Below, piece after piece: positions 22,227-33,245 of a stretch of DNA of 45,336 nt. Below the pieces are notes generated by a model, which saw only the letters and a list, made by a program, of their open reading frames with translations, was not told the origin of the DNA and did no database searches. How positions within the stretch are numbered: position 1 is the stretch's first letter; each line of letters opens with the position of its first letter. The stretch is taken from positions 1 through 45,336 of the forward strand of contig JAKSYS010000516.1 in the NCBI GenBank assembly GCA_022925895.1, written 5' to 3'. Source of the DNA: Fragilaria crotonensis. Taxonomy: Eukaryota; Bacillariophyta; Fragilariophyceae; Fragilariales; Fragilariaceae. Made by a program: the position numbers and the translations under genes.

Positions 22227-23289
22227 TTGGTGTGCTGGCAAGCAGCATCAAATTTTCAACTGGACAAAAGCATACCTTGCATTATCTCATGCCCAGAGTC
22301 CTGGAAGGTAAATTTGTTGAATGCTTTAATCATAGCAATTGCAGAACCAAGTCATCATATATCTTGGCTGAGTCCCCAGGTCTTGTTAGAGTCGTGCTCA
22401 CTTAGCTAAGCAATCCAGGGGATGTATGCACTATTCAACAAGGAGCTGGTGGTTGTTGTTGACAGGGCTTGCCCAGAAAACTCTGATGAATCTTTTGAAC
22501 AAGCAAATTGCGAAGAACATTATGGATGTTTCCAGGTGTGATGCACTAGCATTCTTGTGGATCTCAATTGATGGACTTTTGCGCCTTTGAGGAAGCACAA
22601 GCAACGCTACAGAATTTGCACAATATTCTGATCCTCCTCCTATCTTTGTTGATATTGTTCATTCAGAAAACAGGCGACCCTTGCTTCTAAGAGCAGACTT
22701 CCACAGGAATAGTGTGTTGGCAAGGGATTTGGAGTGTTGGGTGCACTTTGGTTACTGGTGTCGCAGCCCAACAACAAGGGGACTTGTTTTTTAACATAAT
22801 TTCCGATGTTGTATGACCATTGAGAATATGATCATGAGAAGAAACCATCTTTCAATGCATGGGTGCTTCTGAAATGTGTCATTTGTATGGTCATTTGCTA
22901 CCCACCACCATCTAGTACCTTGTTGTTCCATTTATGTGGCTGCTACACCTGCATTGAATTTTATGGCAGACAATCAAATGAGTCATTATGAAGACAGAGT
23001 GGGATGACATGCTCCTAATGAATTACTTATTTAGACAGCATGCATTACACTTAGGTTAGGCTTCTTGAGAACAATGCAGGCATTGTTTTTTCCTGGTTTG
23101 TTTTTGTGCCATTCTCATCAAAAGTGCTGCAGTCATTCTACATGAGAAGTTTCCCTATGAAAACTCTCATTAAATCCCAACCTCATCTTCAATTTTATCT
23201 TCACCATATTCAGTCTCCTCCATTCATGATGAGATGATTCCTTGACAACCCAATCGGATCACTCAATAGTCAGAGTTCGCTATCCTCTA
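22227..23289. other. Spacer between two transposons
   Basis: No gene recognised. Short interrupted frames are present on the plus strand (22224-22409, then pieces to about 22800), possibly remnants of the sequence hit by the 11.7-kb element, but I could not identify them or join them convincingly to the left flank. Confidence 0.4.
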
Positions 23290-24544
23290 GTGTCTACCCA
23301 CCCGACGGGGTTAATTAACCCCATTTGGGGTTAATTAACCCCGTATTTGCTCATTACAGAAACTGCTCGCTATTACTTGCAAGTTGTCCGTTGGACTAGA
23401 AATTTGGGCAGTGGCTCAAGAACTGTATGAATGTGTATGGTTTCAAGGCACAGTATCTGAATAATGTTTGTCATTGAGAAACAAGAGCTTTTCGGCATCA
23501 TTTTTCTGTACCCTCGAATTTTTTCACGTCATTTCTGATTTTGTCCAGCTGTAGAAGTAATACCAGATTCTACGTGAAACCCTCGATTCTAACCCACCGT
23601 GAAGGCCTTCGTTTTGATCATGTTCTCGAAAAATTCAAACAAAAGTAAGGTGACCATTGTGTTTCAAATAGATTGGAGTATTGTTTCTAAACGTGAAACT
23701 TGTCCTAATTTTCTTTATTCAAGCGACAGTACTCAATTATAGAGAGACATCAAATCAGAAGAAAACTACGTAGAAGAATCGTGTAGAATATATACTGTAG
23801 TCTACGGTGGATGAATTGATTTCTGTCCCCATTCTTTTAGATCGTATGCTTCTTAAGATTGAAACAACTTATGTTATCATCATCTTCAGTATACTTCGAA
23901 TGGTTATGCAGCATGCCGCATATCTGACCAGCTTTAAGTATTCACCGTGGAAAATTGATGTGAAAGAGGAGCCCCAGCGGACAATTTCTAGACAGAAGTT
24001 GTGTAGAATATATACCAAGCTTTTCGAAAAAATTCACTACTTCGACAGGTTTTGTATGAACTGTCAGAAGATGATTTCGCCACACAATACTTAACGAGTG
24101 AGGTTGCCATATACTTCGATAAGCGGTCGGTCATCGGTCACTCAGGATGTTTGCTTGGATATCTCAATTAGGAAGAGCATAAATGAATGAAAATGGACTA
24201 CAAAAAATTAAAAACTGTTTTGACCATACGTAGAACATGTACCACACTCCACGCAAAATTGCATCCCTTTTGTCGGAGACTGCTTGGGGATGAAAAACTC
24301 AAGTATCGAGCTTTTCTTCAGATCAGTGACTTCCACTGAAGATGAAGAAATTGAAAATGGACCAAATGAACACTGATAAGTTGAGTAATTCGTTTCACTT
24401 CGTGAATGCAATTGGAACATCTTTTTTCAGTGGACCGCAGTATAAAATGAACAGAAAAGCGTCTTGCACACGTACGAAAATGATGGGGTTAATTAAGGCA
24501 AATGACGGGGTTAATTAACCCCATGGCCCCGGGTGGGTAGACAC
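23290..24544. mobile_element. Non-autonomous TA-flanked transposon, 1.26 kb (copy B)
   Basis: Ends are inverted copies of GTGTCTACCCACCCG, flanked by TA on both sides (23288-23289 and 24545-24546). Inside each end are copies of the 16-bp perfect palindrome GGGGTTAATTAACCCC: 23307-23322, 23327-23342 and 24507-24522, plus a degenerate copy at 24485. The interior has no transposase. Its longest frame (23807-24094, 95 codons) resembles nothing. It is a relative of 971-2030: same terminal GTGTCTA, same subterminal TTAATTAA, and an 18-bp identical interior word. The empty site would read CTCTAGAG. Confidence 0.75.
23307..23342. repeat. Tandem pair of GGGGTTAATTAACCCC palindromes
   Basis: Two perfect 16-bp palindromes separated by ATTT, themselves inside a larger palindromic arrangement. 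A third perfect copy is at 24507-24522. Probably a subterminal transposase-binding or hairpin-forming structure of the surrounding element. Confidence 0.85.
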
Positions 24545-24546
24545 TA

Positions 24547-25017
24547 GAGCCATAGTATATGCATGTATATGATACATATGATACTCCGAGTAGAGAGAAA
24601 GTACAAGGTAGTACAAGACGTGTCTTGCTATGCATGCTGTGTACTACAAATGCGAAAAACGAGTGTATGATATAAACGCCGTACAAGTACTCCGAGTCTC
24701 CGAGTACGAGTAGACCTACCGGTAGTTGTACTGGACAATTGTACCTTGTACTCGGAGTAGTAGACTCGACACGTTGTTGACGCAGCACTGTACGTGTTTT
24801 TACTGGAATACGTACGAGTACTTGATATTGTGACCTCAGTAAAACACGCGTTTGAAGTTTGAATACAAAAATCTGGTACTAGATAGTAGTACTGAAATAC
24901 ATACCAGAACTGTACCAGGTACTGAGTACACGTTGTGTGACCGAACACCGAACTATCTGGTGTCAACTTGTCGCACGTTGATTGTTCATTTCCTTTTACA
25001 AGTACCATCGATCCAAG
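24547..25017. other. Intergenic, 5' flank of galactokinase
   Basis: No gene. Dense in GTAC, ACTCCGAGT, TACCGGTA and AGTACT words, especially 24660-24960. The galactokinase promoter must lie here, but I see no defined element. Confidence 0.45.
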
Positions 25018-26297
25018 ATGACCATTACCCTCAGCACTCTCTCACCCGCTCTCCAAAAGCTTGTTGAAGAAGCCAGAGGGCTGTATATCCAGAGCTACGG
25101 CTCCTCCACTGAGAACTTTTGCACCGTCGCTCCAGGGCGCGTCAATCTGATTGGTGAGCACACCGATTACACAGGTGGATTTGTCTTGCCGTTAGCAATC
25201 GACTATGGTACTGTCGTCTACGGTAGTGGTGCAATTTTGGAGGATGAATCAACAAGAACAAGTGAGATTGAATTGATTAGCGGCATGGCTCCTGATAAGG
25301 TTGAGAAGTTGACGATTGACGCAGATACAAAACCTCCGTCTGCCGATGAACACAACCATTGGACCAATTACGTGTTGGGTGTGGTTGCACAGTATCTTCC
25401 TGACTTGCCTCAAGGTACCTCGTTTTCCATCAAGATTGCCATCGCTGGCAATGTACCTCTCGGGGGAGGCTTGAGCAGCAGTGCCTCGCTCGAAGTGGCA
25501 ACCGCTCGCTTCCTAGAGTGTATCTTGGGCGATTCAGCGTTTTCCAGTTCCACGGACAAGCTCGCCGCAAAGGTTCGAGCCCTTCGTTGTCAGAAAGCTG
25601 AGAACGTATGGTGCCATTCGCCATGCGGGATCATGGATCAATATGTTAGCTCGGCAGCCTCGGAAGGCGCCTTGCTGCTTATTGATTGCACCTCCTTTGA
25701 ATACCAAAAAGTCCATGTCAAGCAGCCGTCGTCTGTCGTTTTGGTGGTGACCAATTCCAACGTCAAGCACGACATTGCGGGTGGTGAATATCCCGTGCGT
25801 GTGGCACAGTGTCGGACGGCAACGGTCGCCCTGCAAAGTTCAACAAGGGCATATCCACCCTCCGCGATGCGACGTTGCAGGACGTGCTTGCTGCGGAAGC
25901 GGACATGGACGAGATCTCCTTCCGACGTGCGAGACATGTTGTGACGGAAAATGCAAGGACGCTGGCAGCAAAGGATGCCTTGGAGGATGGAGACTGGGCG
26001 CTGCTTGGAAGTCTCATGAATGACTCACACACGAGTATGCGCGATGATTATGAAGTAAGTTGCTCGGAGATAGATGTTCTTGTGGACTTGGCACAGACGT
26101 TCAGTGGTGTATACGGAAGTCGCTTGACTGGAGGCGGCTTCGGAGGGTGCACTGTCACCTTGGTGGAAAAGGAAAGCGCGCCCGCTTTGATGGAGTATTT
26201 GAAGAAGGAGTACAAGGTACAGACTGGCACTGATTGCGACTGTTTTGAGACTAGTCCTGGTCCCGGTGCCAGACTTCTTGGTACTGATAGTGTCTAA
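25018..26297 (+). CDS. GALK: Galactokinase
   Basis: Phosphorylates galactose to galactose-1-phosphate, the first committed step of the Leloir pathway, in the cytosol. The galactokinase signature GRVNLIGEHTDYTGG is at residues 40-54. The GHMP ATP-binding loop PLGGGLSSSAS is at 147-157. Next come PCGIMDQ and NSNVKHDIAGGEYPVR, and finally LTGGGFGGCTVTLV near the C-terminus. After one correction it has 426 aa, normal for the family. The break is at 25834-25836: LQ followed by KFNKGISTLRDATLQD needs CAAAAG where CAAAG is read, a one-A deletion. The start at 25018 (MTITLSTLSPALQ) is preferred over 24982 because homology and base context begin there. The gene is convergent with the ORC6-like gene. 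Confidence 0.92.
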
Positions 26298-26730
26298 AAC
26301 GATAGTAGTAAGTCGATAGCTAGAGGCCTCTACGTTTGCAAAATTCGCTGTAAGCTTCAAATCTCGATTCGCTGAGGAAATTGAGTGCTCCCCACTCTAC
26401 ACTGGCCACGACAACCAGCCCTGATTCAGATGGGGTTGGACGGCAGAAGATGCACGTGCGTCACCGTCGCTCACATGATTAGGCCTTCGGAGTTTGGCTT
26501 GATTCCAATGAAACGAATCGAAATTCCTGAAGCGAAAAAAAGGGAACGCATTTGTAAGGAAGTTGTGGACAATCCTTTCCTCGACGACGACCAAGACAGG
26601 CGGCATCCGAAGGTTCGGTAACCCGCCACTTCTCAAGACACGGCCCTCCCAAATCGGCGCAAAACGGCATCGGCTGCCTTTTGCAGCGCTTGTGAGTCTG
26701 ACAAGTCGCCCTCCTTATCTCGCGCTTGGC
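26298..26730. other. Convergent spacer between galactokinase and the ORC6-like gene
   Basis: Open frames of 60-80 codons exist on both strands (for example plus 26385-26621) but overlap each other and show no domain. Probably two 3' UTRs. Confidence 0.4.
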
Positions 26731-27714
26731 TTATAGCAGTTGCAGAGTTTGCGACCTCCATGAACTGAAAGCGTCGCTATAGGTGTAAGTGGCAAGTGAT
26801 GCATGCCCGGTGGCGCCGGCGACTGACGAGACACCATTTTCCATGGATTCTGCCAATTCCGTCAGGTCAGCCGCAATTATGTTTTGACTAGACGAACTCG
26901 GCTGCCTCTTTAGCCGTTTTGTTGACCCGACCATCTCTGGTAGCAATCTTCTCTTTTTAAGTCTCACAATCTCATAAAACTTCTTGGCTTCCTTGTATAT
27001 ATCTTCGAATTCTTGTGACTGGACGTTTGCTACCTCCATCAGCATGGGCTTCAATTGATCCATGTGTTTAACTTGATTCTCCTCCATTACTAAACAGAAA
27101 CATGCAGATTCGTACCCTGGCTTCTTACGCTCCATGTCTTGTAGAAACCCGGATCGTTTAAATTTGTCTTTTAATCCCCAAACATGCAGCTGTATGTCCT
27201 TTATCAAATGCTGTGTAAGCTTCGCGAAACCGAAACTGTCTGGAATATGAGACCCTAATTTGATAGAGAGAATGGGGATGATGCTGCTGTTGTCCTTCCC
27301 GGGAAGGGTCTCTGCGGCTTGAGGGCGCGTAAATTTGAATCGAGAAGGCGCGCGCCCACCTCGAGATTGCGGCGCATGCTGTCTGTTCTGTCGTGGGGTA
27401 CTATCCATGTAGTTACCAATTTTTGCCGACATGGACTCAAAATCTTTCTTCTTCATCGTACATATCTTGCTCAGATTTGATTTGATCGCTATGCCATTCC
27501 GACGAAGGATCAAATCAAGCACAATAGCAGCTCGATTCTCGACACTGTCGCCCTTTCCAAGTCCTCCCACCTTGATCTTGATGGCAACCTTACGCAGCGT
27601 CTCTTCGGACGTGATTATGATATCTTTGGTAACCACGGTTCGATCATCGGAAGATATCTTCTCTACTATATTTTCTACAACAGAAGTCGCGGGGCGAGGC
27701 GGCGGTGGTGCCAT
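26731..27714 (-). CDS. Probable ORC6-like origin recognition subunit
   Basis: 327 aa from the ATG at 27714 (MAPPPPRPATS). A further upstream in-frame ATG at 27780 gives 22 unlikely extra residues. Three blocks line up in order with the two TFIIB-like cyclin folds of ORC6. These are LRKVAIKIKVGG with RAAIVLDLILRRNG and LSKICTMKKKDFESM; then SIIPILSIKLGSHI; then YESACFCLVMEENQVKHMDQL with a closing helix EFEDIYKEAKKFYEIV. The linker (residues about 110-150) is basic with RGGRAP. ORC6 helps load MCM at replication origins in the nucleus. The match is by pattern only and weak at any single position, so the function is tentative. That this is a real gene is firmer: one long uninterrupted frame. 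Confidence 0.6.
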   Translation of the reverse strand: MAPPPPRPATSVVENIVEKISSDDRTVVTKDIIITSEETLRKVAIKIKVGGLGKGDSVENRAAIVLDLILRRNGIAIKSNLSKICTMKKKDFESMSAKIGNYMDSTPRQNRQHAPQSRGGRAPSRFKFTRPQAAETLPGKDNSSIIPILSIKLGSHIPDSFGFAKLTQHLIKDIQLHVWGLKDKFKRSGFLQDMERKKPGYESACFCLVMEENQVKHMDQLKPMLMEVANVQSQEFEDIYKEAKKFYEIVRLKKRRLLPEMVGSTKRLKRQPSSSSQNIIAADLTELAESMENGVSSVAGATGHASLATYTYSDAFSSWRSQTLQLL

Positions 27715-28157
27715 TGCGATCACTGAACAAAGGGAGCTGGGTGAGATTTTTGTCACATGTGCCGCCTTCAATTGTCGCATCTGCGAGTACTGTACAATTT
27801 ACGTTGCGACATACTGGTAGATCACTTTACATGTATGTGTACCGGTACTATCGGTAGTCTCTGCGAAATACTCCCAGTACACAGTACAGTACAGAATATG
27901 TATATACATGTATGTATAGCAGCACATGTAGAAATGACTCAGGACACTGGTATTGTACCGGCTACGTGTAGACCCTTGTGATTACGGTATGTTGTAGGGA
28001 GTACTGGAATACTATACTTGGCGTACTACAAGTACCAAATCAAATGTGTCCGAAGCTGTTTTGGCCGTTGCTCCGCCGCCATCGGGAAAACTGTTAGATT
28101 CAAACGACGAAACCGATCCTCATTCTTTTCCAACACGACCTCAAAGGATTTCGCGCC
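27715..28157. promoter_or_regulatory. Divergent promoter region between ORC6-like and kinesin-4/PRC1 genes
   Basis: 443 bp separate two start codons pointing away from each other. The middle part (27820-27960) is rich in GTAC, ACATGTAT and CAGTACAGTAC words. No TATA-like box could be assigned with confidence. The plus-strand frame 28046-28234 overlaps the kinesin start and is probably 5' UTR. Confidence 0.45.
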
Positions 28158-31100
28158 ATGACGAAGACGACAACGGCGTCTTCAAGCACAACTCAAGTCC
28201 GCGTCGCGGTCCGAGTGCGACCCTTGACAACTAAGGAGCGAGATTGCAAGGCCGTAGTAGATGTTCGCCCTCCGGCATCCGTAGGAATCGCGGCACGCAC
28301 TTTCACTTACGATTTAGTGTTTGATGCAAGAGTGCCACAAGCTGCGCTGTATGATAAGGTGTCTCCCAATTTGCTCTCTTCATTTCTGGAAGGATATAAT
28401 GCAACTATTATGGCATATGGACAGACCGGATCAGGAAAGACGTTTACCATGGGGAGTGAGGTTCACAGCGCGGACGGTGAAGCTGGTTTGATTCCCCGAT
28501 TCATGACTTCCATCTTTGAATCGTTGGCGGAAAAGAAAGAAGCGCTTGTAGACTTTACTGTTCAAGCTAGTTTTGAAGTCTACGGAGAGGATGTGCATGA
28601 TTTACTTGATCAAGACCGAAAGACGCTTCCGTTACGAGACGATGCGAATGGTGGAGTTGTTGTAGCCGGTTTGACATACCGAGCCATTTCGTCGGCAGAC
28701 GAAGCTCTTGACGTATTGAATCAAGGAACATTAAACCGCACTACCGCTGCGACCTTAATGAATCTCACCAGCAGTCGCTCTCATGCAGTGTTTACGATAT
28801 ACTTATCACAGACAACTCGTGCAGACAACATTGATGTCACCACAACATCTAAGTTTACGTTAGTGGATCTAGCGGGAAGCGAGCGCATGAAAAAGACTGG
28901 AGCAGTCGGCGAGAGAGCTCTTGAAGGAATAAAGATCAATGAGGGTCTCCTAGCACTTGGGAATGTTATCAATGCCCTGGCAGATGAAGAACGTATCTCC
29001 AAGGAGAGGAAGATCCATGTGCCCTATCGTCAGTCAAAGTTGACACGACTCTTACAAGATGCTCTTGGCGGAAATTCTCAGACTCTATTTATTGCTTGTG
29101 TCTCGTCTGCTGACATCAATGTCAGTGAAACTCTATCGACGCTGCACTACGCAAACCGGGCTCGCAACATCAAGAATGCCCTGACAAAAAATGTCGACGG
29201 AGCTGCCTTGGAACTACAACGTTTGCAGGCTCTCAATGCCTTGTACTGCAAAGAATTAGTGCGACACAAATTCGATACTGATGATATGGAGAGCCCTGAG
29301 GTCAGGGAATATTTTGAAGCTTTGCATGATGCGGCTGCTATTGATGACGCCGCTTTCCCCGTTCTGCGGCCCCCAATGGCGGCACTACCAATCGATAAGC
29401 AGGGATTCGGAGAGTCCTCATTTGGCCCTGCATTCTCCGGCGCCACCACAGCAGTCGCTGCAACGCCGTCGAGAACGAATGCTAGTTTCATCGATGACAT
29501 CTTGGATGAGTCAATCTTGGAGGAGGTCAACCCAGCAGAAGAACTTGCAATTCTAGATCAGTTGCTCGAGCTCCAAAACCAGGACCACGAATTCAGCAAG
29601 AAGCACCGACAGAGCCAAGTCGAACTGAAACAAGTTCAGGGAGAGTTAGACGAACAGGAAGCCCTTTTGTTGCAACTACGGGACAGTCTCAAAGTCTATC
29701 ACAACATGAAGGAGAAGTATCAAATGCTGATGGCAGAGGTGCAGCAACTCGAGGTGGAAAAACTGTCGCTTGCTGATCAGCTTGAGAAAGTATCGGTGGA
29801 TCCAACCAAGGGCTGTTCACTGGCTATCAAGAAGAAGTTGGAGCGTGTCGAAGCCAGTCTCGTTGCGTGCCAGAAGCGATACTCGCAAGCACCAGCAGAA
29901 GTATCGCGAAGCTGAACAACAGGCCCAAAAATGCAAAGCCCTGGAACGCAAGATTTCTCAGTTGAAAAAAGATAAGATTTCCATGATCAAGAAGCAGAAA
30001 GAGGACACAATTCGTCATCGCGAGTTTACTGAGCAAAAAACCCGAGAATTGCTTGTTCTGAAAAGAAAAGAACGCACAGCCGGAATGAAAGTAACCAAGT
30101 TGCAAACGCAGATCCAGAACCATAGAAACGACCTTGCGAAACGCAAGCTGTACGCCGAAAAAGTGACGAACAAATTGAAGGAGACGGAAGCTCACTTGAT
30201 GAAACTCTTGTCTATGCGCAGTCGAGAATTACAAAATCGCCATGCGTCTCCTGGGCGTCGCAAGTCCATCCGTGTCCCACTTCTCAATGATGGATTTGCC
30301 ACGAATTCACAGGAATTGGAGTCTATGATGTTTCTCTTGAATCGTTTGGTTGTTGATCGAGTTACGCTCGAACAGACGAGAGTCCAGTATGAAGATCGTG
30401 TTGCTGAGTACAGTGAAATTATGCGAAAGATCAGGGAAGAAGTCAAGGTTCTAGACATAACAAAACAAGGTAGCGACGAGGCTGGCGAACAAGAACAGGT
30501 TGTTGAGGATCTTGAACTGAAGTTGGAAATTGTCAGTGGGGAAATAGAGATGTTGAATGCCAAGGTTGGGACGACTTCCATGACCAACGAAGAATCTGAC
30601 ATTGAGATGAAAGCCAAGCAAACAATTGGAACCCTTAGCGCACCTACAGTCCGTTCACTTCTATGGGATTTTGTTGGAAAGCTAGCTGATTCAGAACTTG
30701 AACGTCAAAGTCAATCCCGATCCATGGAAAAGAAGGATCGTGTTATTGAAAGCTTCGAAGCGGAGGTCAGATCCCTGAATCAACGGGTTGCTCTTCTAAC
30801 AAGCGACCTTGCTGAACGCCGAAAGCTAGCGGCCGGCGATGACGATCCGTTGGAGTTGATTCGCGACCTCAGGAAACAGCTTGAGGCTGCAAACGCGTCG
30901 TTGGGAGAATCAAAGGCGCTATCCCAGGAAAAGGAAAAGTTAACGACTGCCCTCAAGAAGGATCTTGCCACTGCTCGCTTAGAGTTACTTGAAATCAGCG
31001 AAAAGCTAGCGTTGTCGGACACAATCGTTCGCCAACGTTTGGATGATAACACGTCGGAGCGCACCTTGATGTTTTACAAACCCTTTGGAAACGAATGGTG

Positions 31101-33207
31101 TCCCAGACGACCAGCGGAATAAGTCTCGACTTGCCATCATGTCTTGTTTGGACGACACGTGTCAACGCCAAGTCCGCGATGCAAGAAAGCTCAAGCACGA
31201 TACTGAAATGGAGATCAATAGTCTCCGTGAGAAGCTGCGTATGATGTCGCAGGCTCGGAAAGTCCATTGCTTTGGACGATCCTATCGACCAGTCAACTCT
31301 TACGCAAGAACGAGACCAGCTCAAGGCCAGGTCGATCTTGTAACGCCTGAATATGAGAGTATGCTTGATCGTAAACATCGAATCATGAAGAGTGTGCGCA
31401 GTTTGACGCATGCAATGAACATCTCTTTGGAGGACCTTTCTCCCGACCTGAGAATGCTTCTGAGTGACGGTGACAGTGAAGGACAAGTTCCGCGCACAGG
31501 CAAGGATATGCGCGCGTCGATGAGAAAGGGAGTTGAAGGCATACTCCAAGCGTTGGAAGAGGGTTATCCCGTTGACGATCGAATTGTATCAGCAGAAACT
31601 ATTGCAGCTCCAAGATCGCTCCAATCAGAGTTCCTTGATCGATGCGAGCAAGACTTGACAAGCCTTCGAATGCAGAAATCGAGAAAGGCGGTGGCGAACT
31701 CTGACAAACGGAAGGAGGTCCACTCCCTGGTAATGGAAATGCACGTCACCGAAGGTGATATCAATAGCCTTATCTCGACTTCGACTGTTCATCCTATCCC
31801 GAGCTGGTGGGAGAAAGATGTAGCCGCACACGTTGTTGACGTTATTGTGAAAGAAGATGACATGGTCGACGTGTCCCCGATGTTCACACAGCACCTCGAC
31901 CATATCTGTGCAGTTCTAACGCTAGTGTCGGAACAACGAAAGAAATTATCAACTGCGCTGAAGGACGCTATCGATCGAGCTCAGAGGACGCTGTTGTCCA
32001 CAGTTGGCGAAGAGGTGGATGCAAGCGAAGCGTATGCTAGCTTTCACGAAGCCTTGTTCAATCTTCCAACCCTTTCGAAGGAACATATACAAACGTGTAT
32101 CGAGGAAATCAATGCACTTACGGCCGGAGTCGAAGTCATGACACAAAGCGAAATCGAGGCCCTTACAGTTGTGTGGGAAGCCCTTCACATCACGACGAAA
32201 GAAAAAGGAAATTTTTGGGGCGACATCGAGGATTTTTCCAAGGTTGCTGGATCCAAGGAAAAATCAATGTTCGAATCAATCCAGTCTTCGTCAGAAGAAT
32301 GGGTTTCGGAGGCCGTGAAAGAAGCATCAACTGCCTACCAATTACTAAGCACTCGCCTTCACAAGCTCGAGCAGATACACCTTGAGGTCGAGAAACTTCG
32401 TTCAAAACAGGATGCCAAAAGTCTGATCATTTCACTTGACTCTGAAATAAGGATCTTGACCTCAAGTCTTGCTGAATTTGAGGACAAGAAGTGCCACAAG
32501 CAGCGACTTTTGACAAAGAAAGCCAGAAGCTCAACTCTCTTGCGAGAGGAACGCTTTCGAAACAAATGCAAGGAAAGTTTGCGACTAAGTTACATCAACT
32601 CAAAGCTGCAGTAAAGTCTTGGAAAGAAAGCGATGGCGATGATTTTGAAGACGACGTGCTAAGCGAAGAAGTTCGCATGCTCCTTGACAACCCTGACAAA
32701 ATGGATACGCTAGTGAAAAAGCGCACAGGCTTCATGCACCTTCGCACAGTTCAGACAAAAGTGCCATTGGGAAAAAGGGCAGCCCTACATTTGACACCAG
32801 TGTCAGAGTCTCCTGTTGTGAAGAAACAACGATCAAGCGAGAATTCGTCGGAAGGGTCGACGGGTAGTGTTGGAAGTAACAATAGCGTTCATGGATCGAG
32901 AACGGTTCCAACTCGAGAGGCGCTCAATTCCAGCAGACCAGGGGTCGAGAATCGACCACCATCCGCATCGAGCTCCTCCAACTCCAGGAAACGAAAGCCA
33001 GAGACCACGCAGACACGAAGCCCAACTAAAATGAGATCGAGAGGCCGAAATGGAACTTCGAATAGCCCACTCGCGTCGCAAGGTGGGACTGCATCCATTA
33101 AGCGAAAGAAAACGGACCTGCACATTGCAAAACGAGGCTCTATGATGCCCTTTGGAAACGTTCTCGGAGGCGACGACTCCCCTGATGGAAACAGCACGAT
33201 TCCATAG
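28158..33207 (+). CDS. Kinesin-4 motor running into a MAP65/PRC1-like module (probable natural fusion)
   Basis: About 1682 aa after three single-base joints. Residues 13-345 form a kinesin motor: P-loop GQTGSGKT (88-95), SSRSHAVFTI, DLAGSER and HVPYRQSKLTRLLQDALGG. Residues about 440-975 are coiled coil with KIF4-type segments (ERKISQLKKDKISMIKKQKED; TVRSLLWDFVGKLADSELER). From about residue 990 the sequence changes to MAP65/PRC1/Ase1 character. It has LDRCEQDLTSLRMQKSRK, STVHPIPSWW and EIEALTVVWEALHIT. STLLREERFR and KQMQGKFATKLHQLKAAVKSW match the conserved microtubule-binding helices of PRC1. The tail (1520-1682) is basic and Ser-rich. Joints lie at 29858-29868, 31079-31087 and 32559-32562, the last a lost A in CGAAAACAAATG. 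KIF4 and PRC1 are partners at the anaphase midzone. The alternative is two genes, since an ATG at 31139 lies 16 bp after the first stop. Confidence 0.8.
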
Positions 33208-33245
33208 GCATAAATGCGCATACCACTGTATAACAAAAGTAGCAT

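Noticed and set aside
23807-24094. 95-codon open frame inside the second TA-flanked element
   Set aside because: No domain, no homologue recognised, and the surrounding DNA is repeat-derived and AT-rich; length is within chance.
31085-31139. An intron joining the kinesin and PRC1-like frames
   Set aside because: The open frames overlap and coding-like sequence continues across the joint with no suitable GT-AG pair; a single-base shift is enough.
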